Source: Dactylorhiza incarnata
Lineage: Eukaryota; Streptophyta; Magnoliopsida; Asparagales; Orchidaceae
Assembly: GCA_033032865.1 (NCBI GenBank)
Contig: JAWHQI010000051.1
Span: 11,612,001 to 11,676,000, forward strand
Direction: 5' to 3'
DNA length: 64,000 nt
In this document: piece after piece, positions 1 through 10,697 of the stretch
Layout of the letters: the number at the start of each line of letters is the position of its first letter
How positions within the stretch are numbered: the stretch's first letter is position 1
Program-made: the position numbers and the translations under genes
Notes under the pieces: generated by a model
Seen by the model: only the letters and a program-made list of their open reading frames with translations
The model's database searches: none
What the model was told of the DNA's origin: nothing

Positions 1-71
1 GCCTTCAAGAGTGTGAACTTATTCAAGTTACACACTGGGGGTCTTATGGAAGCATAATCCTTAGTAATCAT
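1..71 (-). pseudogene. 5' end of copia-type gag, neighbouring element copy (partial)
   Basis: The minus-strand frame starts at an ATG ending at 71 and runs off the left edge. It repeats the first codons of the gag at 4678-6574 almost exactly (MITKDYAS here, MSTKDYAS there). It lies beyond the PBS at 158-169, so it belongs to a second copy of the same family that uses the LTR at 172-1883 as its 5' LTR. Too little is visible to judge whether this copy keeps a pol. Confidence 0.6.
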
Positions 72-157
72 TTTTCTTTATAAAATATGTTTATAGAAAA
101 GAAATAAGAGTAGGAGGCCTTTTTGATCAAGGTGTTAACCTCTTAATGATCAACCTC

Positions 158-169
158 CCTCTGATACCA
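158..169 (-). other. Primer binding site, tRNA-iMet type
   Basis: On the minus strand this reads TGGTATCAGAGG, the usual match to the 3' end of initiator tRNA-Met. It sits two bases from the LTR end at 172. It shows that the LTR at 172-1883 also serves as a 5' LTR for an element extending left of the window. Confidence 0.75.
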
Positions 170-171
170 AT

Positions 172-1883
172 TGAAAGTGCACAGTGTGCCTCTGAGAATC
201 CTATAGAGGGAGGTGAATAGAGATTTAAAAATTATTCCTATTCTAACTGTGAGAACTATAAAATAATCTAAGGAGTTATGCTCAACCAAGATCTCAGATA
301 GAATAAATTAGTGCTGGAATATAAAGCAGAAAACAATAATGTAAACTAGCTAGGAGGGACAGCACAGAAATTTATCAATCCAGAAGACACAGATTTTTAT
401 AGAGGTTCCCCAAAATGTGGGTACTCCCCTCTTCTACCACCTAGTAGGGATGCACCACTGTGCCTGAGTAGTTTGGTAAGGAGACTCATAGAACCACTGA
501 TCATTTGACAAGGAGATCATGAACCACCAGATCTTTTGATAAGGAGATCTTGAACCACCAGATCATTTGATAAGGAGATCTTGAACCACTGAAGCCTTTG
601 AAGAGGGATTAACAAAACTCTTTTACATAAGGGAAGGAGAAAGAGGAAGAAGAAAGTTGTAGGAATTCTGTTTTTAGAATTCTTATGATGGTTGTATGAA
701 GAACAGCTTCTTGTATCTATTCATAGGATCTACTCTTGATGAACTTCTGCTTATGATGGTGATGATTTGCAGAAGCTATGATTGTCAGATCCTTCTATCT
801 ACTTTCTGATTGAACTCTGGCTGCTATATGATTGTGTTGTTGAGCAGCCTTGTTCTGTTCTCTTCTTATAGAGAAGAAGAGCAGCATATATTCCTTCTTT
901 GTATTTTTCTTCTATTAGGGTCCCTGTGAGAGAGAGGAAGAAGAAGGAGACCCAATAGAATAGTATGGCCGATTGTGATGAGTGCCTACATTTTCTCTTT
1001 CTACTGTTGCCTTTTAATGTCCCACAATTGAGTTTGAATTTGATTCCCTTTTAGGTAAGTCCTGAAGGGTATATTTGTCTAGGCAATAAATCCTTCCTTC
1101 CTTCTTTTATTCCCGACCCGTCCACCAACATTTAGGCTTGTTTCCAAGAAATCTTTTCTCTGACGTCAGTTAATTCTTTATTCCATTTAAGGTAATTAAC
1201 GAGCCGTTGGGGAACGGTCTTGAGAGAGGTGGTCCATGAGAGAGGGTCAAAAAGGATAGCTGAAAAGGTTTCCCTTTTCAGACTGTATTCGATGTAGCGT
1301 CGAGTTCACTTCCTCTATTATCGACGCACCTTTGAGTTCCTGTAGGAGCAACTTCGAATTCATTCTTGCTCTGACTGAACTCTGCTAGTCGATGTTGCGT
1401 CGATACCCAATCGACGTAACTGTCAAGTTGAAGATATAATTCTGAGCTTTATTTTCTGCGTCGAGATGAAGTCGATGTTGTGTCGACTTTAGATTACTTC
1501 GATAGATACTTCCTTCTGCGCCGAGTTGAAGTAGAAGCTGCGTCGATTTCCTCAAGTGCTCTGACAGAACCATAGTCTCTGCGTCAATATCTATTCGATG
1601 TACCATCGACTTGGGATACTTCTACAGATGGGTGACCTACTTGGACTTCTTGTCAGAGTAGTGTCGATAATAATTCGATGTTGCGTCGATTTATATTCGA
1701 CGCAAATATTGACTTTGCCCATATTGTGCTTCTCTTGATCTGGTATTGGCACTCTAGGTTGAGTGTGACATCCTAAGACATCTAATGGCCAGATTACCCT
1801 CACTATACAATGGGTAATTCAATCCTAAGAAATAAAATCACTTTTAGGTAATTTGTTAAGTTAAATCAAAGGGGTTTTTCCCA
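172..1883 (-). repeat. LTR of the non-autonomous copia element (left copy)
   Basis: It matches 6674-8389 along its whole length and has TG/CA ends. It holds the TCGACG dyad array. The TATA position at 1010-1019 reads CATTAAAAGG on the minus strand where the right LTR has CTATAAAAGG, so its core promoter is probably damaged. Confidence 0.85.
1287..1705. repeat. TCGACG/CGTCGA dyad array in LTR
   Basis: About ten copies of a half-site close to TCGACG or TCGATG, and their complements, occur in 420 bases. Many form dyads such as TCGATGTTGCGTCGA, separated by 15-40 bases of ordinary sequence. The array lies in the U3 part of the minus-strand LTR, upstream of the TATA position. Confidence 0.8.
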
Positions 1884-1899
1884 ACTATCTCCCTTATTT
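1884..1899 (-). other. Polypurine tract next to the 3' LTR
   Basis: The minus strand reads AATAAGGGAGATAGT directly before the TGGG start of the LTR at 1883. This is the expected position for plus-strand priming and confirms that 172-1883 is the 3' LTR of the element to its right. Confidence 0.65.
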
Positions 1900-2112
1900 A
1901 CCTTAACAAATTTTACAAATTGAATAAAGTGATTTTATTTATTTCTTTGCATAAATACACATAAATGCATACAAGACATCCTGGACATAAAAATGTAATA
2001 CATACAAGACAGCATTGGTATATATAAAAAATAACATACTGTTGTTCAGAGATCATTTTAATGTCAAGTAATATGTAGATATCCAGAGCTGTTTTTCAGG
2101 AGAAATATTTTC

Positions 2113-3957
2113 TTACAGAGTACCTCGTTGCTCCTTCTCAGGGTTTTTTCTTTTTCTTGAAAATACTTTTGAGGAGACTTTCCTTGAGGCAATCTTCAAA
2201 GGCTCATCATTTTCTTCAGTAGTGTCTTTGGGAAGCTCCCCCTGACTTTGTGCATTTATTTCAGCTTCCTGGGCAGCTTCCTCAGCTATTTGTGCTATTT
2301 CATCCAGTGGATTTTTATCCTGAATCTCATCCTGAGCTACAGCTGTGCTTACAGCTTCCATTTCTGCATCTAGATCCCTTTGAACATTTGCCATATCTTT
2401 GTCAGTTATCTCCCCCTGAACAGATAGGAGGTCACCTTAATCTGCTGCTTCTTATTCTACTTCATTCAGCTTCTCTGTAAGCTCCCCCTGATCTGATGGA
2501 AGCTCCCCCAAGTCTTCTTGATTGGATTGCTCAAGATTTAACTTTTCTAGGAGCTCCCCCTGAATCTGTGCATCCTGAAATGTGGTCATTTTGTAAGGAG
2601 CAGGCTAATTATCAGCATTCCTTTTACCCTGTTCACTCATATCAAGAACAAGTCTTTCTTCCTCTGAGATGTTCTCCCCCTTCTTGACCTTGCTAGTCAG
2701 TGAGGTTAAGAATTCCTTTGTGAACATGGAGGAAGTTGTAAAATCCTTTAGGCTCTGGAGAGTTCTTCTCAAATTTAATAGCTCAGCCTCCATTCGAGTG
2801 TGTTTTCTATCAAATCTTCTTCCCTGAGCCCCCACTTGATCTGCAAATGTGGAGGAGGCAATGGCCACAGCTTTGGAAATGATCTGCTCAAGATCAATTA
2901 TGGGTGGATGAGATGTAGAGGGAGGAGGTGATGTAGGTAGCTCTTCTTGGATAGGGGTGAGAGGATTGTAAACATCAGGTGAGAAATGAATTGATGGTGG
3001 TGGAGGTGGAGCAGGCTGATGATCTGGAATGAGGGTGGATGGTAGTTGATAGGTTAGTTGAGGAGATGGCTCAGGTGCTAAAGTGGATGGGAACTATTTT
3101 TGTTGTAGGTGTTGTTGTGCTGGAGTGTCTTCTTGATGGATATCTAGAAAAGTGTCCAGTGGAGGTGGAGAGTGAGCGGGAGGGATAACATCCCTTAGAG
3201 GGTCTGGTATGTGCCTTACAGGCTCTTGAAGAGGAGGAGATGGAGGAGGTGAAGATGGTGCTTGACAAGGATTTAAAATTTGCCTGGTCCACTTAGAGAA
3301 TATTCCAATATTTATTCTCTTCCCTGGTGGAATTGGCACACCCGTTGACTTACACACACTGGGATAGTGGTGAAGCCGTATCTGACTCATGATTCTCATT
3401 AAAGCATTTTCCTTATGAGCATACTTATGCCCAAACATTCTTAGGAGGCATTTCCCCCAATTAATCCTCTTCTGTAGAACTTTAGCACCCATTATCTGAA
3501 GTTGTTGCTTTAGAACAGCATCATGTGCTGATATTTTACAGAGCAGAACTTTCCCTACAACATCTGCAAGGAATCTGTATTCCTCCTGAAGGGCAATCTT
3601 CTTCAGATTGATGGGTTTGTCCATCTTGAACTGCATAATATCTAGGGCCCTCTTGGTCTCATCCCCTGATAATTCTTCTGACTCATTTTCTGGAAGATCA
3701 TAGGTTTGGTTAAATATGTCCTCTGGTATCTGAACATCTGTGTCAAAGATTTTTCCTTTAAGATAGCCATCCTCTCATATCTGAGCATTAGTTTTGAAAT
3801 CTGTCAGCTCGACAAACAGTATCTTGCATCTGGTTGAGATAAGCTTGATTAGCCCGGCCTCCTGAAACAAGCCCAGGATGGCTTTGAAGCTTTCTATCGC
3901 AGCATTGAACGAGTCGATGTCCACATCAAATCCAGAGTTAACTTTTGGAGGCGTCAT
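2113..3957 (-). pseudogene. Unknown ORF carried by the non-autonomous element
   Basis: One minus-strand frame runs from an ATG at 3957 (MTPPKVNSG) to a stop at 2113, about 610 codons, broken by several in-frame stops including TGA at 3775-3777 and another near 3094. The N-terminal third is mixed helical sequence. The middle (about 2900-3290) is very rich in Pro and Ser. Then comes a probable coiled coil (about 2610-2870). The C-terminal part is acidic and Glu/Gln-rich with a repeated QGEL motif, and the tail is basic (SRKRKNPEKEQRG). A pyrimidine-rich run ending TGCAG lies just upstream (about 3980), like a splice acceptor. I do not recognise the family. It resembles the accessory ORFs of other plant LTR elements only in general character. 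Confidence 0.5.
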
Positions 3958-4070
3958 TGGCTGAGATTGGATGTACCTGCAAAGGCAGAGAAAATGAGAG
4001 AGAGAATAAGGGAGAGCTGGAGAACAAGAGAACAAGGGAGCTAGAGTAAGAGAATTCGAAAGCGTAAATG

Positions 4071-4457
4071 TTTCGACGCAGTAATTGCTTAAAAGCAGAT
4101 GAATCGCCGCTACTTAAGGTTTAGGTCGATGCATCATCGATAATACTTATTATTTGGCGCACAAAGCTGTGTCGAGATTGATTCTAGAAGCACTTCTGCG
4201 CACGCTGATATATCGACATTGCGTCGACTAGTACTCGACGTACTATTCAGAGACCCTAAGTCGACGTAGTCCTGTCGACGTTACGTCGATTTCCAATTGA
4301 CGTAACTTCAACTTTAATCAGCAATTAATAAGTCATCGTATGCGTCGATATGAACTTGACGCTACTTCGAATTCTATTCGAATTTTCTATTCTTAGTGCT
4401 TCTTGGCGCTGGCGTCGAGTAGAAGTCGATGGTACATCGGCTTCTATTCGACGCACC
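4071..4457. repeat. Second TCGACG dyad array, internal to the element
   Basis: The same half-site as in this element's LTRs (TCGACG, CGTCGA, TCGATG) occurs about fifteen times between gag and the second ORF, outside any LTR. One block has the form GTCGACGTTACGTCGA. It lies about 110 bases upstream of the ATG at 3957 and so could act as an internal regulatory region for that ORF. Confidence 0.7.
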
Positions 4458-4677
4458 TCTTAATAAACAAATCTATTTCTTTAGAAGATTCTTGTTGTTT
4501 TTCACAGCAATTTTTATTTTTTGAAAATAGATCATAATATAGTGTAATAAATATTAAGGAGGATTAAAGGTAGAAATTATTCCCTTGAATAGGTCTTTTT
4601 CCTTAACCAAAATCTACATCTTTCTTCCCACTCCATTTTCTCCTGAGTGGGACCATACCTCATCCTGCACAAGTAAC

Positions 4678-6574
4678 TCAAACATTAGAAGGAACCCAGG
4701 ATACCTTGGGCCCTTTGCTTTTACTATTGTAGGGTTCAATGAAAGAGTAGAAGGTTCTTTCATGATACCCTTTGGTATGATGAGGAATGGATTTGCCAAA
4801 CCTCTTGTCTTGATACTTGAAGTAAGTATAAAATGTATCAAAATATAACAAATCAGCAGAATGTTTGATTATCCTAGGTTTTGTTCTTGCCTGTTGGTTA
4901 TTGTTATATAACTTCTCTAAATGTCCCTTGCCTAGGGGCTTTTCCCTTTTATTTAGGTTTGCCTTTTTAGGCTTTTCAATCCTATCTGGATGATTGTTAT
5001 CTCTACCCTTGGGTAATACACTCCTCTCACTTGGTTGATATTCACTAGGTCTAACAAATGGCACTGGATTTCTCCGGGCAGATTTCTTAGATGTTTCTGT
5101 GCTAGTGGAGGGCTCTGATCCTAAACCTATGTGATTAAATCTCATAGAGAGATTTTCTGTGATATCCTTGAGCTTCTGACTCCTACCATTGAGTGAGTCC
5201 TCAAAGGCCTTTTGCCTTTTCAAGCTCTTCTTTTAGTTTTGTATTTTCCTCTCTAAGCTTAATCAATTCTAACTCTTTATTATTAAGTTCATTAGTTTGA
5301 TTTTGATTTATTAGGAGTGTTCCATCTTTCTTAAGATTCTCTAATTCAATTTTAGCTGTGTTTAACTCTTTTTCTACCCTAAGATGTTCAATGCAAAAAT
5401 CTTTGAAGAATGATTTAACATCTTCTGAAGTAAAATCAAATTCATCAAAGACAGATACCTGATCATCTTCACCATTTGATGCCAACCCAAGAGCCATCAT
5501 ACAGGCTGCTACTGCTTCTTCTTCATCATCACTTTCAGATGATGAGGAGTCTAACTCTGTTTCAGAATCACTCCATGTTTCTACAATAAATCCTTTGGCT
5601 TTCTTCTTGTCCTTTCCTTTGAAGGACTTCTTCTTCTCCTCTTTGATGTTGATTCTTTCCCTCTGATCTTGTGGGCATTCAGGGGCAATGTGCCCTGGTT
5701 TGCTGCAAGTATAGCAAATAATCTCCTTCTTTGGTGTTTTATCATACCTGGGCCTTGAGTCCCTTTCTTTTCTCCTTGAGTCCTCAGTCTTGACCCACTT
5801 CTTGAATCTTCTTGCTAGCAGACTGAACATCTCATCTTCTGTAGTAGAGGGCTCTCCTTCAGTAGCCTTAAGGGCAAGGGACCTTTGGACAGGAGATGGA
5901 GAGGTCTCCCTTTCATCAGCCTCAGCCCTGTTCTTCAGAAGCATCTCATATGACTTAAGCTTTCCTATCAAAGCTTCAGTTGAGCTCTCTTTGTGGCATC
6001 TGGATTATCTGATTGCCCAGATCCTTGAATCCCATGAGCTAGGGAAGCACATGAGAATCTTATCATTAATTTCAGTCAAGGATATCTCCTTGTCTAAGCC
6101 TCTGAGCTCATTAATGATAAGGCTGAATCTGTCATACATATTGGCAACAGATTCTTCGGCTTTCTTTTGAAAGTTCTCATACTGGGACATGAGAAGGGAC
6201 TTTTTGTCCTTTCTTTCATCAGCACTTCCTTCCACCATGGTGGTGAGTGAGTCCCAGATTTCCTTTGCTTATTGGCACTCAGCAACTTTCTATAAGATGT
6301 CATCTGACATTATTGACACCAAAATATTCATGGCCTTGGCATCACATGCCTTGACCTTCTTCTCAGCCTCTGTCCATTCCTTTCTTGGGACAGCCTCAGT
6401 TGTTGAGGTTTCTCCTTCCTTTTGTCTGACTAGAGCAGGAGGGCCTGGGAGAAGAATATTATAGATGTTTTCATCAATTGAATTCATATAAAGCCTTATC
6501 CTGGCCTTCAAGAGTGTGAACTTATTCAAGTTACACATTGGGGGTCTTGTGGAAGCATAATCCTTAGTACTCAT
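4678..6574 (-). pseudogene. Copia-type Gag (UBN2-like) with zinc knuckle
   Basis: The frame starts with MSTKDYAS at 6574. It contains the Gag core of copia elements, a CCHC zinc knuckle CYTCSKPGHIAPEC near 5690, a Lys-rich stretch, an acidic Ser/Asp/Glu block near 5530 and a leucine/glutamate coiled coil near 5220-5400. At least two in-frame stops lie between 6240 and 5975, and a frameshift near 5205-5223 moves the reading to another frame. That frame ends with GPKVSWVP, a motif usual just before the copia protease. The protease itself does not follow. The product would form the virus-like particle and bind element RNA. As it stands it is not translatable as one protein. Confidence 0.8.
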
Positions 6575-6659
6575 TTTCTTTATAAAATATGTAAATAGAA
6601 ATGAAATAAGAGTAGGAGGCCATTTTGATCAAGGTGTAAACCTTTTAATGATCAACCTC

Positions 6660-6671
6660 CCTCTGATACCA
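6660..6671 (-). other. Primer binding site, tRNA-iMet type
   Basis: The minus strand reads TGGTATCAGAGG two bases inside the 5' LTR end at 6674. It is the same as the PBS at 158-169. Confidence 0.8.
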
Positions 6672-7515
6672 ATTGAAAGTGCACAGTGTGCCTATGTGAA
6701 TCCTCTAGAGGGGGTGAATAGAGATTTAAAAATTATTCCTATTCTAACTGTGAGAACAATAAAATAATCTAAGGATTTATGTTCAACCAAGATCTCAGAT
6801 AGAATAAATTAGTGCCGGAATATAAAGCAGAAATCAATAATGTAAATTAGCTATGAGGGACAGCATAGAAAATTATCAATCCAGAAGACACATAATTTTT
6901 TATAGAGGTTCCCCAAAATGTGGGTACTCCCCTCTTCTACCACCTGGTAGGGATGCACCACTGTGCCTGAGTCTTTTGGTAAGGAGACTCTTAGAACCAC
7001 TGATATTTTGTCAAGGAGATCATGAACCACCAAATCTTTTGATAAGGAGATCTTGAACCACCAGATATTTTGATAAGGAAATCTTGAACCAATGAATCAT
7101 TTGAAGAGGGATTAACAAAACTCTTTTACAGAAGGGAAGGAGAAAGATGAAGAAGAAAGTTGTAGGAATTCTATTTTCAGAATTCTTATGATGGTTGTAT
7201 GAAGAACAGCTTCTTATATCTATTCACAGGATCTGCTCTTGATGAACTTATGCTTATCATGGTGATGATTTGCAGAAGCTATGATTTTCAGATCCTTCTA
7301 TCTTCTTTCTGATTGAACTCTAGTTGCTATAAGATTATGTTGTTGAGCAGCCTTGTTATGTTCTCTTCATGGAGAGGAGAAGAGTAGCAGATATTCCTTC
7401 TCTGTATTTTTCTTCTATTAGGGTTCCTGTGAGAGAGAGGAAGAAGAAGAAGGAGACCCAATAGAACAGTATGGCCAATTGTGATGAGTTCCTATGTTTT
7501 CTCTTTCTACTGTTG

Positions 7516-7525
7516 CCTTTTATAG
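7516..7525 (-). promoter_or_regulatory. TATA box of LTR promoter
   Basis: CTATAAAAGG on the minus strand, downstream (in element orientation) of the dyad array at 7793-8212. The left LTR has a changed base pattern here. Confidence 0.6.
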
Positions 7526-7792
7526 TCCCACAATTGAATTTGAATTTGATTCCCTTTTAGGTAAGTCCCGAAGGGTATATTTGTCTAGATAATAAATCCT
7601 TCCTTCCTTCTTTTATTCCCGACTCATCCACCAACATTTAGGCTTGTTTCCAAGAAAGCTTTTCTCTGACCTCAGTTAATTCTTTATTCCATTTAAGATA
7701 ATTAAGGAGCCTTTATGGAACGGTCTTGAGAGAGGTGGGCCATGAGAGAGGATCAAAATTGACAGCTAAAAATGTTTCTCTTTTCAGACTGT

Positions 7793-8212
7793 ATTCGACG
7801 TAGCGTCGAGTTCACTTCCTCTCTTATCGACGCACCTTCGAGTTCCTATAGGAGCATCTTCGAATTCGTTCTTGCTCTAACTGAACTCTGCTAGTCGACG
7901 TTGCGTCGATACCAAATTGACGTAACCTTCGAGTTGAAGATATGATTATGAGCTTCATTTTCTGAATCGAGATGAAGTCGACGTTTCGTCGACTTTAGAT
8001 TACTTCAACAGATACTTCCTTCTGCGCCGAGTTGAAGTATAAGCTGCGTCGATTTCCTCAAGTGCTCCGATAGAACCATGGTCTCTGCGTCGATATCTAT
8101 TCGATGTACCGTCGACTTGGGATACTTCGACAGATGGGTGACCTACTTGGACTTCTAGTCAGAGTAGCGTCGACAATAATTCGATGTTGCGTCGATTTAT
8201 ATTCGACGCAAA
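7793..8212. repeat. TCGACG/CGTCGA dyad array in LTR
   Basis: This is the counterpart of 1287-1705. Sites such as TTCGACGTAGCGTCGAG and GTCGACGTTGCGTCGAT are better preserved than in the left copy, where several C have become T (TCGATG for TCGACG). That pattern fits deamination of methylated CpG. Confidence 0.8.
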
Positions 8213-8394
8213 TATTGACTTTGCCCATATTGTGCTTCTCTTGATCTGGTCTTGGCACCCTAGGTTGAGTGTGACATCCTAAGACATCTAATGACCAGAT
8301 TACCCTCACTATACAATGGATAATTCAATCCTAAGAAATAAAATCACTTTTAGGTAATTTGTTAAGTTAAATCAAAGGGGTTTTTCCCAATAAT

Positions 8395-8730
8395 ATCGTT
8401 GCTGCAAATGCGGTGAAGGAGGCTGTGTAGAATAGGAAATTCATCAGCGAGCTATGTGTAGTTCCTAGCATTGTTGATCCTGTAGTTCTCTACTGTGACA
8501 ACAACTGTGCTATTGCACAAGCTAAGGAACCTAGATCTCATCAGTTCTCCAAGCACATACTTCAGTGGTTCCATCTTATACGAGAGATTGTCGATCAAGG
8601 AGATGTGAGCATATGCAGAGTACCGACCGAAGATAATATTGCGGATCAACTGACGAATCCTCTTGCACAGAGAAAACATGATGGTCATACTGGATCAATG
8701 GGTATTAGATACCTGAATGATCATCTCTAG
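8395..8730 (+). pseudogene. C-terminal RNase H of a Ty1/copia Pol (fragment)
   Basis: The plus-strand frame contains VVLYCDNNCAIAQAKEP, the SKHI(L)xWxHLIRE segment, a VSICRVPTEDNIADQLTN segment and a normal stop at 8728-8730. These are the ordered motifs of the last third of copia RNase H, which degrades the RNA strand of the RNA-DNA hybrid. One in-frame TAG lies near 8428. Everything upstream (gag, protease, integrase, RT) is missing because the minus-strand LTR ends at 8389. The fragment belongs with the PPT and LTR start near 10284. Confidence 0.85.
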
Positions 8731-10283
8731 TGGTAGTCTTGTGGATTAATTTATATATATTTGTCGGTTGATGTTTATTCATGTGATGAATAGAGTACTT
8801 TATATTTTATTTATGGAAAGTTCTTATTATTATGTCAACTGCTTCTATATGATAGATTAATTAGCATAATAGATGCCCTTAGAATGTTTGCTTCCAAAGG
8901 AATTCAAGTGCGTGACTTGAATGTGAGGGCCTATGTTTAATTAGAAGCTTCATTCTTAAATAGTCTCTGTTCGGAGTATCATCTTAGAAGTTGAAGGGCG
9001 ATGATGATACATTAAGACTAACATGTGCGTTGACTGATGACCAGTTCTCACTAGGGCTGATATCGAGTCGAGTTCGAGCGATTTTGGCTCGGCTCGAAAT
9101 CGAAATTTTTGAGTCGAACTCGGCTCGAAATCGGCTCGAAATCGATTTCGACTCAACTCGACTCGAAATGGCTCGATTCCGAGCTGGCTCGAAATCGAAT
9201 CGAGCTGGCTCGAAATCGAATCGAGCTGGCTCGAAATCGAATTGAGCTGATTCAAAATCGAATCAAGCTGGCTCGAAATTATGCAAATTTTCTCTTTATT
9301 CGTAATTGGCTCGAAATTAAATTGGGAAACTTCTAAATTTGGGGAATGAAACAATTAAAACCTTCAATATTTTTATTTAGGTTTAAAATTTAGTGTTTTT
9401 AATTTTTAAATAATAACATATTAATAAATAAATAATATTTTTAATCAATTCGAGTTGATTCAAATCATATTTCGAGCGATTCAGGGCTGGCTCGAAATCG
9501 ACTCGAAATCAGATTCGAGTCAAATTGAATCGACTCAAATTGAGTCGAATCAATTGTAACCGATTCCGATTCGGCTCAATATTCTAGCGATTTTCGAGCG
9601 ACTTTCGAGTTTTGAATATTATGCTCAGCCTTAGTTCGCACAGGTCATAATATTGTGATATCAAGTCAACACTTGGGTACTTGTTATTGAACAAGTTGTA
9701 CTGGACAGACCCACCTTGAGACTACTTTGTGGATTGTTATATGAACGTGCCACAAGTAGGTCTCAACTGACAATGGTGTTTGTAGTTCTTTGACCTGAAG
9801 TCACAGCATTCATCAAGTGAGGAAGAGCGTACTTTGATGCCATCTAAAGTCTTCCTTGAGAAAGGTTGATGATAAGGGTGGTTATTGGGTATGTTGTGAA
9901 TCATTTGGGTGTTTGTGTGTGGACAAATATGGAATTTGTCCACCTATATGACATGAGTTACATCCAACGGCCCCTTGATGGAATGAGACTGAGAAATGCA
10001 TTGCCATGCTTAGTCGAGTCAGTATGTGATATTGAGCTCAGCAATTTTAGATAGTCTATTCTAGATCAGGAAACTAGGATTGAACAATTATGAGGGTGAC
10101 GCGGTTCATGCCTCTAGTTCTATCCTGATGTAAGGGATAAAGGGACATGACAACACTAATACATTGGTCAAGACAGGCTTATTAAGTTGTGAACTCTTAT
10201 TGCTTGTGTAGCAATGATGTATTGCTAGATGTCGCTCATTATTGGCGAGACTTTTGTTGATACTTTGTGATCAAGTAGGAGAC
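8731..10283 (+). other. 3' non-coding region of the plus-strand copia remnant
   Basis: No coding sequence is recognisable between the RNase H stop and the purine tract AAGTAGGAGAC (10273-10283). Apart from the hAT MITE at 9052-9633 it is ordinary AT-leaning sequence. It is long for a copia 3' region. Confidence 0.5.
9052..9633. mobile_element. hAT-type MITE with TCGA-rich subterminal repeats
   Basis: The left end TAGGGCTGA and the right end (reverse complement TAAGGCTGAGC) form short inverted termini. Flanks are GTTCTCAC (9044-9051) and GTTCGCAC (9634-9641), an 8-bp target duplication with one change, as expected for hAT transposition. The interior is filled with variants of GGCTCGAAATCGA in both orientations, including several direct copies at 9180-9245. 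No transposase is encoded, so it depends on an autonomous hAT element. Confidence 0.8.
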
Positions 10284-10456
10284 TGTTAGTGTTTCCAAAG
10301 TGATCTCAAAGAAATAAAATAGTTAGTCTTACTGCCAACGCAATTTAAGCCTATAGGGTCACACATAACAGTGTTGGAGAAATTGGATGAAGGATTGTGT
10401 TGGCCTCACTCATATTGGATATGAGTGGAGGTCTAATCCTATGACTGATTGGAGTT

Positions 10457-10632
10457 GCGTCGAGAATGTCTCGATGGGAAAGGAAGTACACGATTACTCG
10501 ACGAATGAGTTACTCGATGAAAAGTGTCCCGATAAATTGAGTTACTCGATGAAAAGTGTCTCGATGAATTGAGTTATACTCGACGAACCGGCAAGAAGTG
10601 TCTCGACGAATTGAGTTATACTCGACGAATTC
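10457..10632. repeat. CTCGACGAATTGAG-type dyad array
   Basis: Seven or more copies of CTCGACGAA or CTCGATGAA, most followed by TTGAGT to make the dyad ACTCGACGAATTGAGT. They lie within 180 bases and end about 57 bases before the TATA box. Confidence 0.75.
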
Positions 10633-10688
10633 TGTGTTAACTCCAATATTATTTAAGGTGTGCGGATAGCATCTCTTTTGCATGGGTG

Positions 10689-10697
10689 TATAAATAG
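10689..10697 (+). promoter_or_regulatory. TATA box of copia LTR
   Basis: TATAAATAG follows the dyad array at 10457-10632. Transcription would be expected to start about 30 bases downstream. Confidence 0.6.

Larger units (their letters stand above)
172..8389 (-). mobile_element. Non-autonomous Ty1/copia-type LTR element sharing one LTR with a second copy
   Basis: Two direct repeats of about 1.7 kb (172-1883 and 6674-8389) begin TG and end CA. They flank an internal region with a tRNA-Met PBS at 6660-6671, a copia-type gag at 4678-6574, a second unrelated reading frame at 2113-3957 and a purine tract at 1884-1899. No protease, integrase, reverse transcriptase or RNase H is recognisable, so mobilisation would need another element's enzymes. 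The left LTR is followed by another PBS and gag start, so the arrangement is LTR-internal-LTR-internal. Such shared-LTR tandems usually arise by unequal recombination. Several in-frame stops show that this copy is dead. Confidence 0.8.
6674..8389 (-). repeat. 5' LTR of the non-autonomous copia element
   Basis: Direct repeat of 172-1883 with TG/CA ends. A good TATA box (CTATAAAAGG, minus strand, 7516-7525) is preserved. The right end abuts a copia RNase H fragment at 8395, so the element inserted into, or recombined with, an older plus-strand copia element. Confidence 0.85.
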
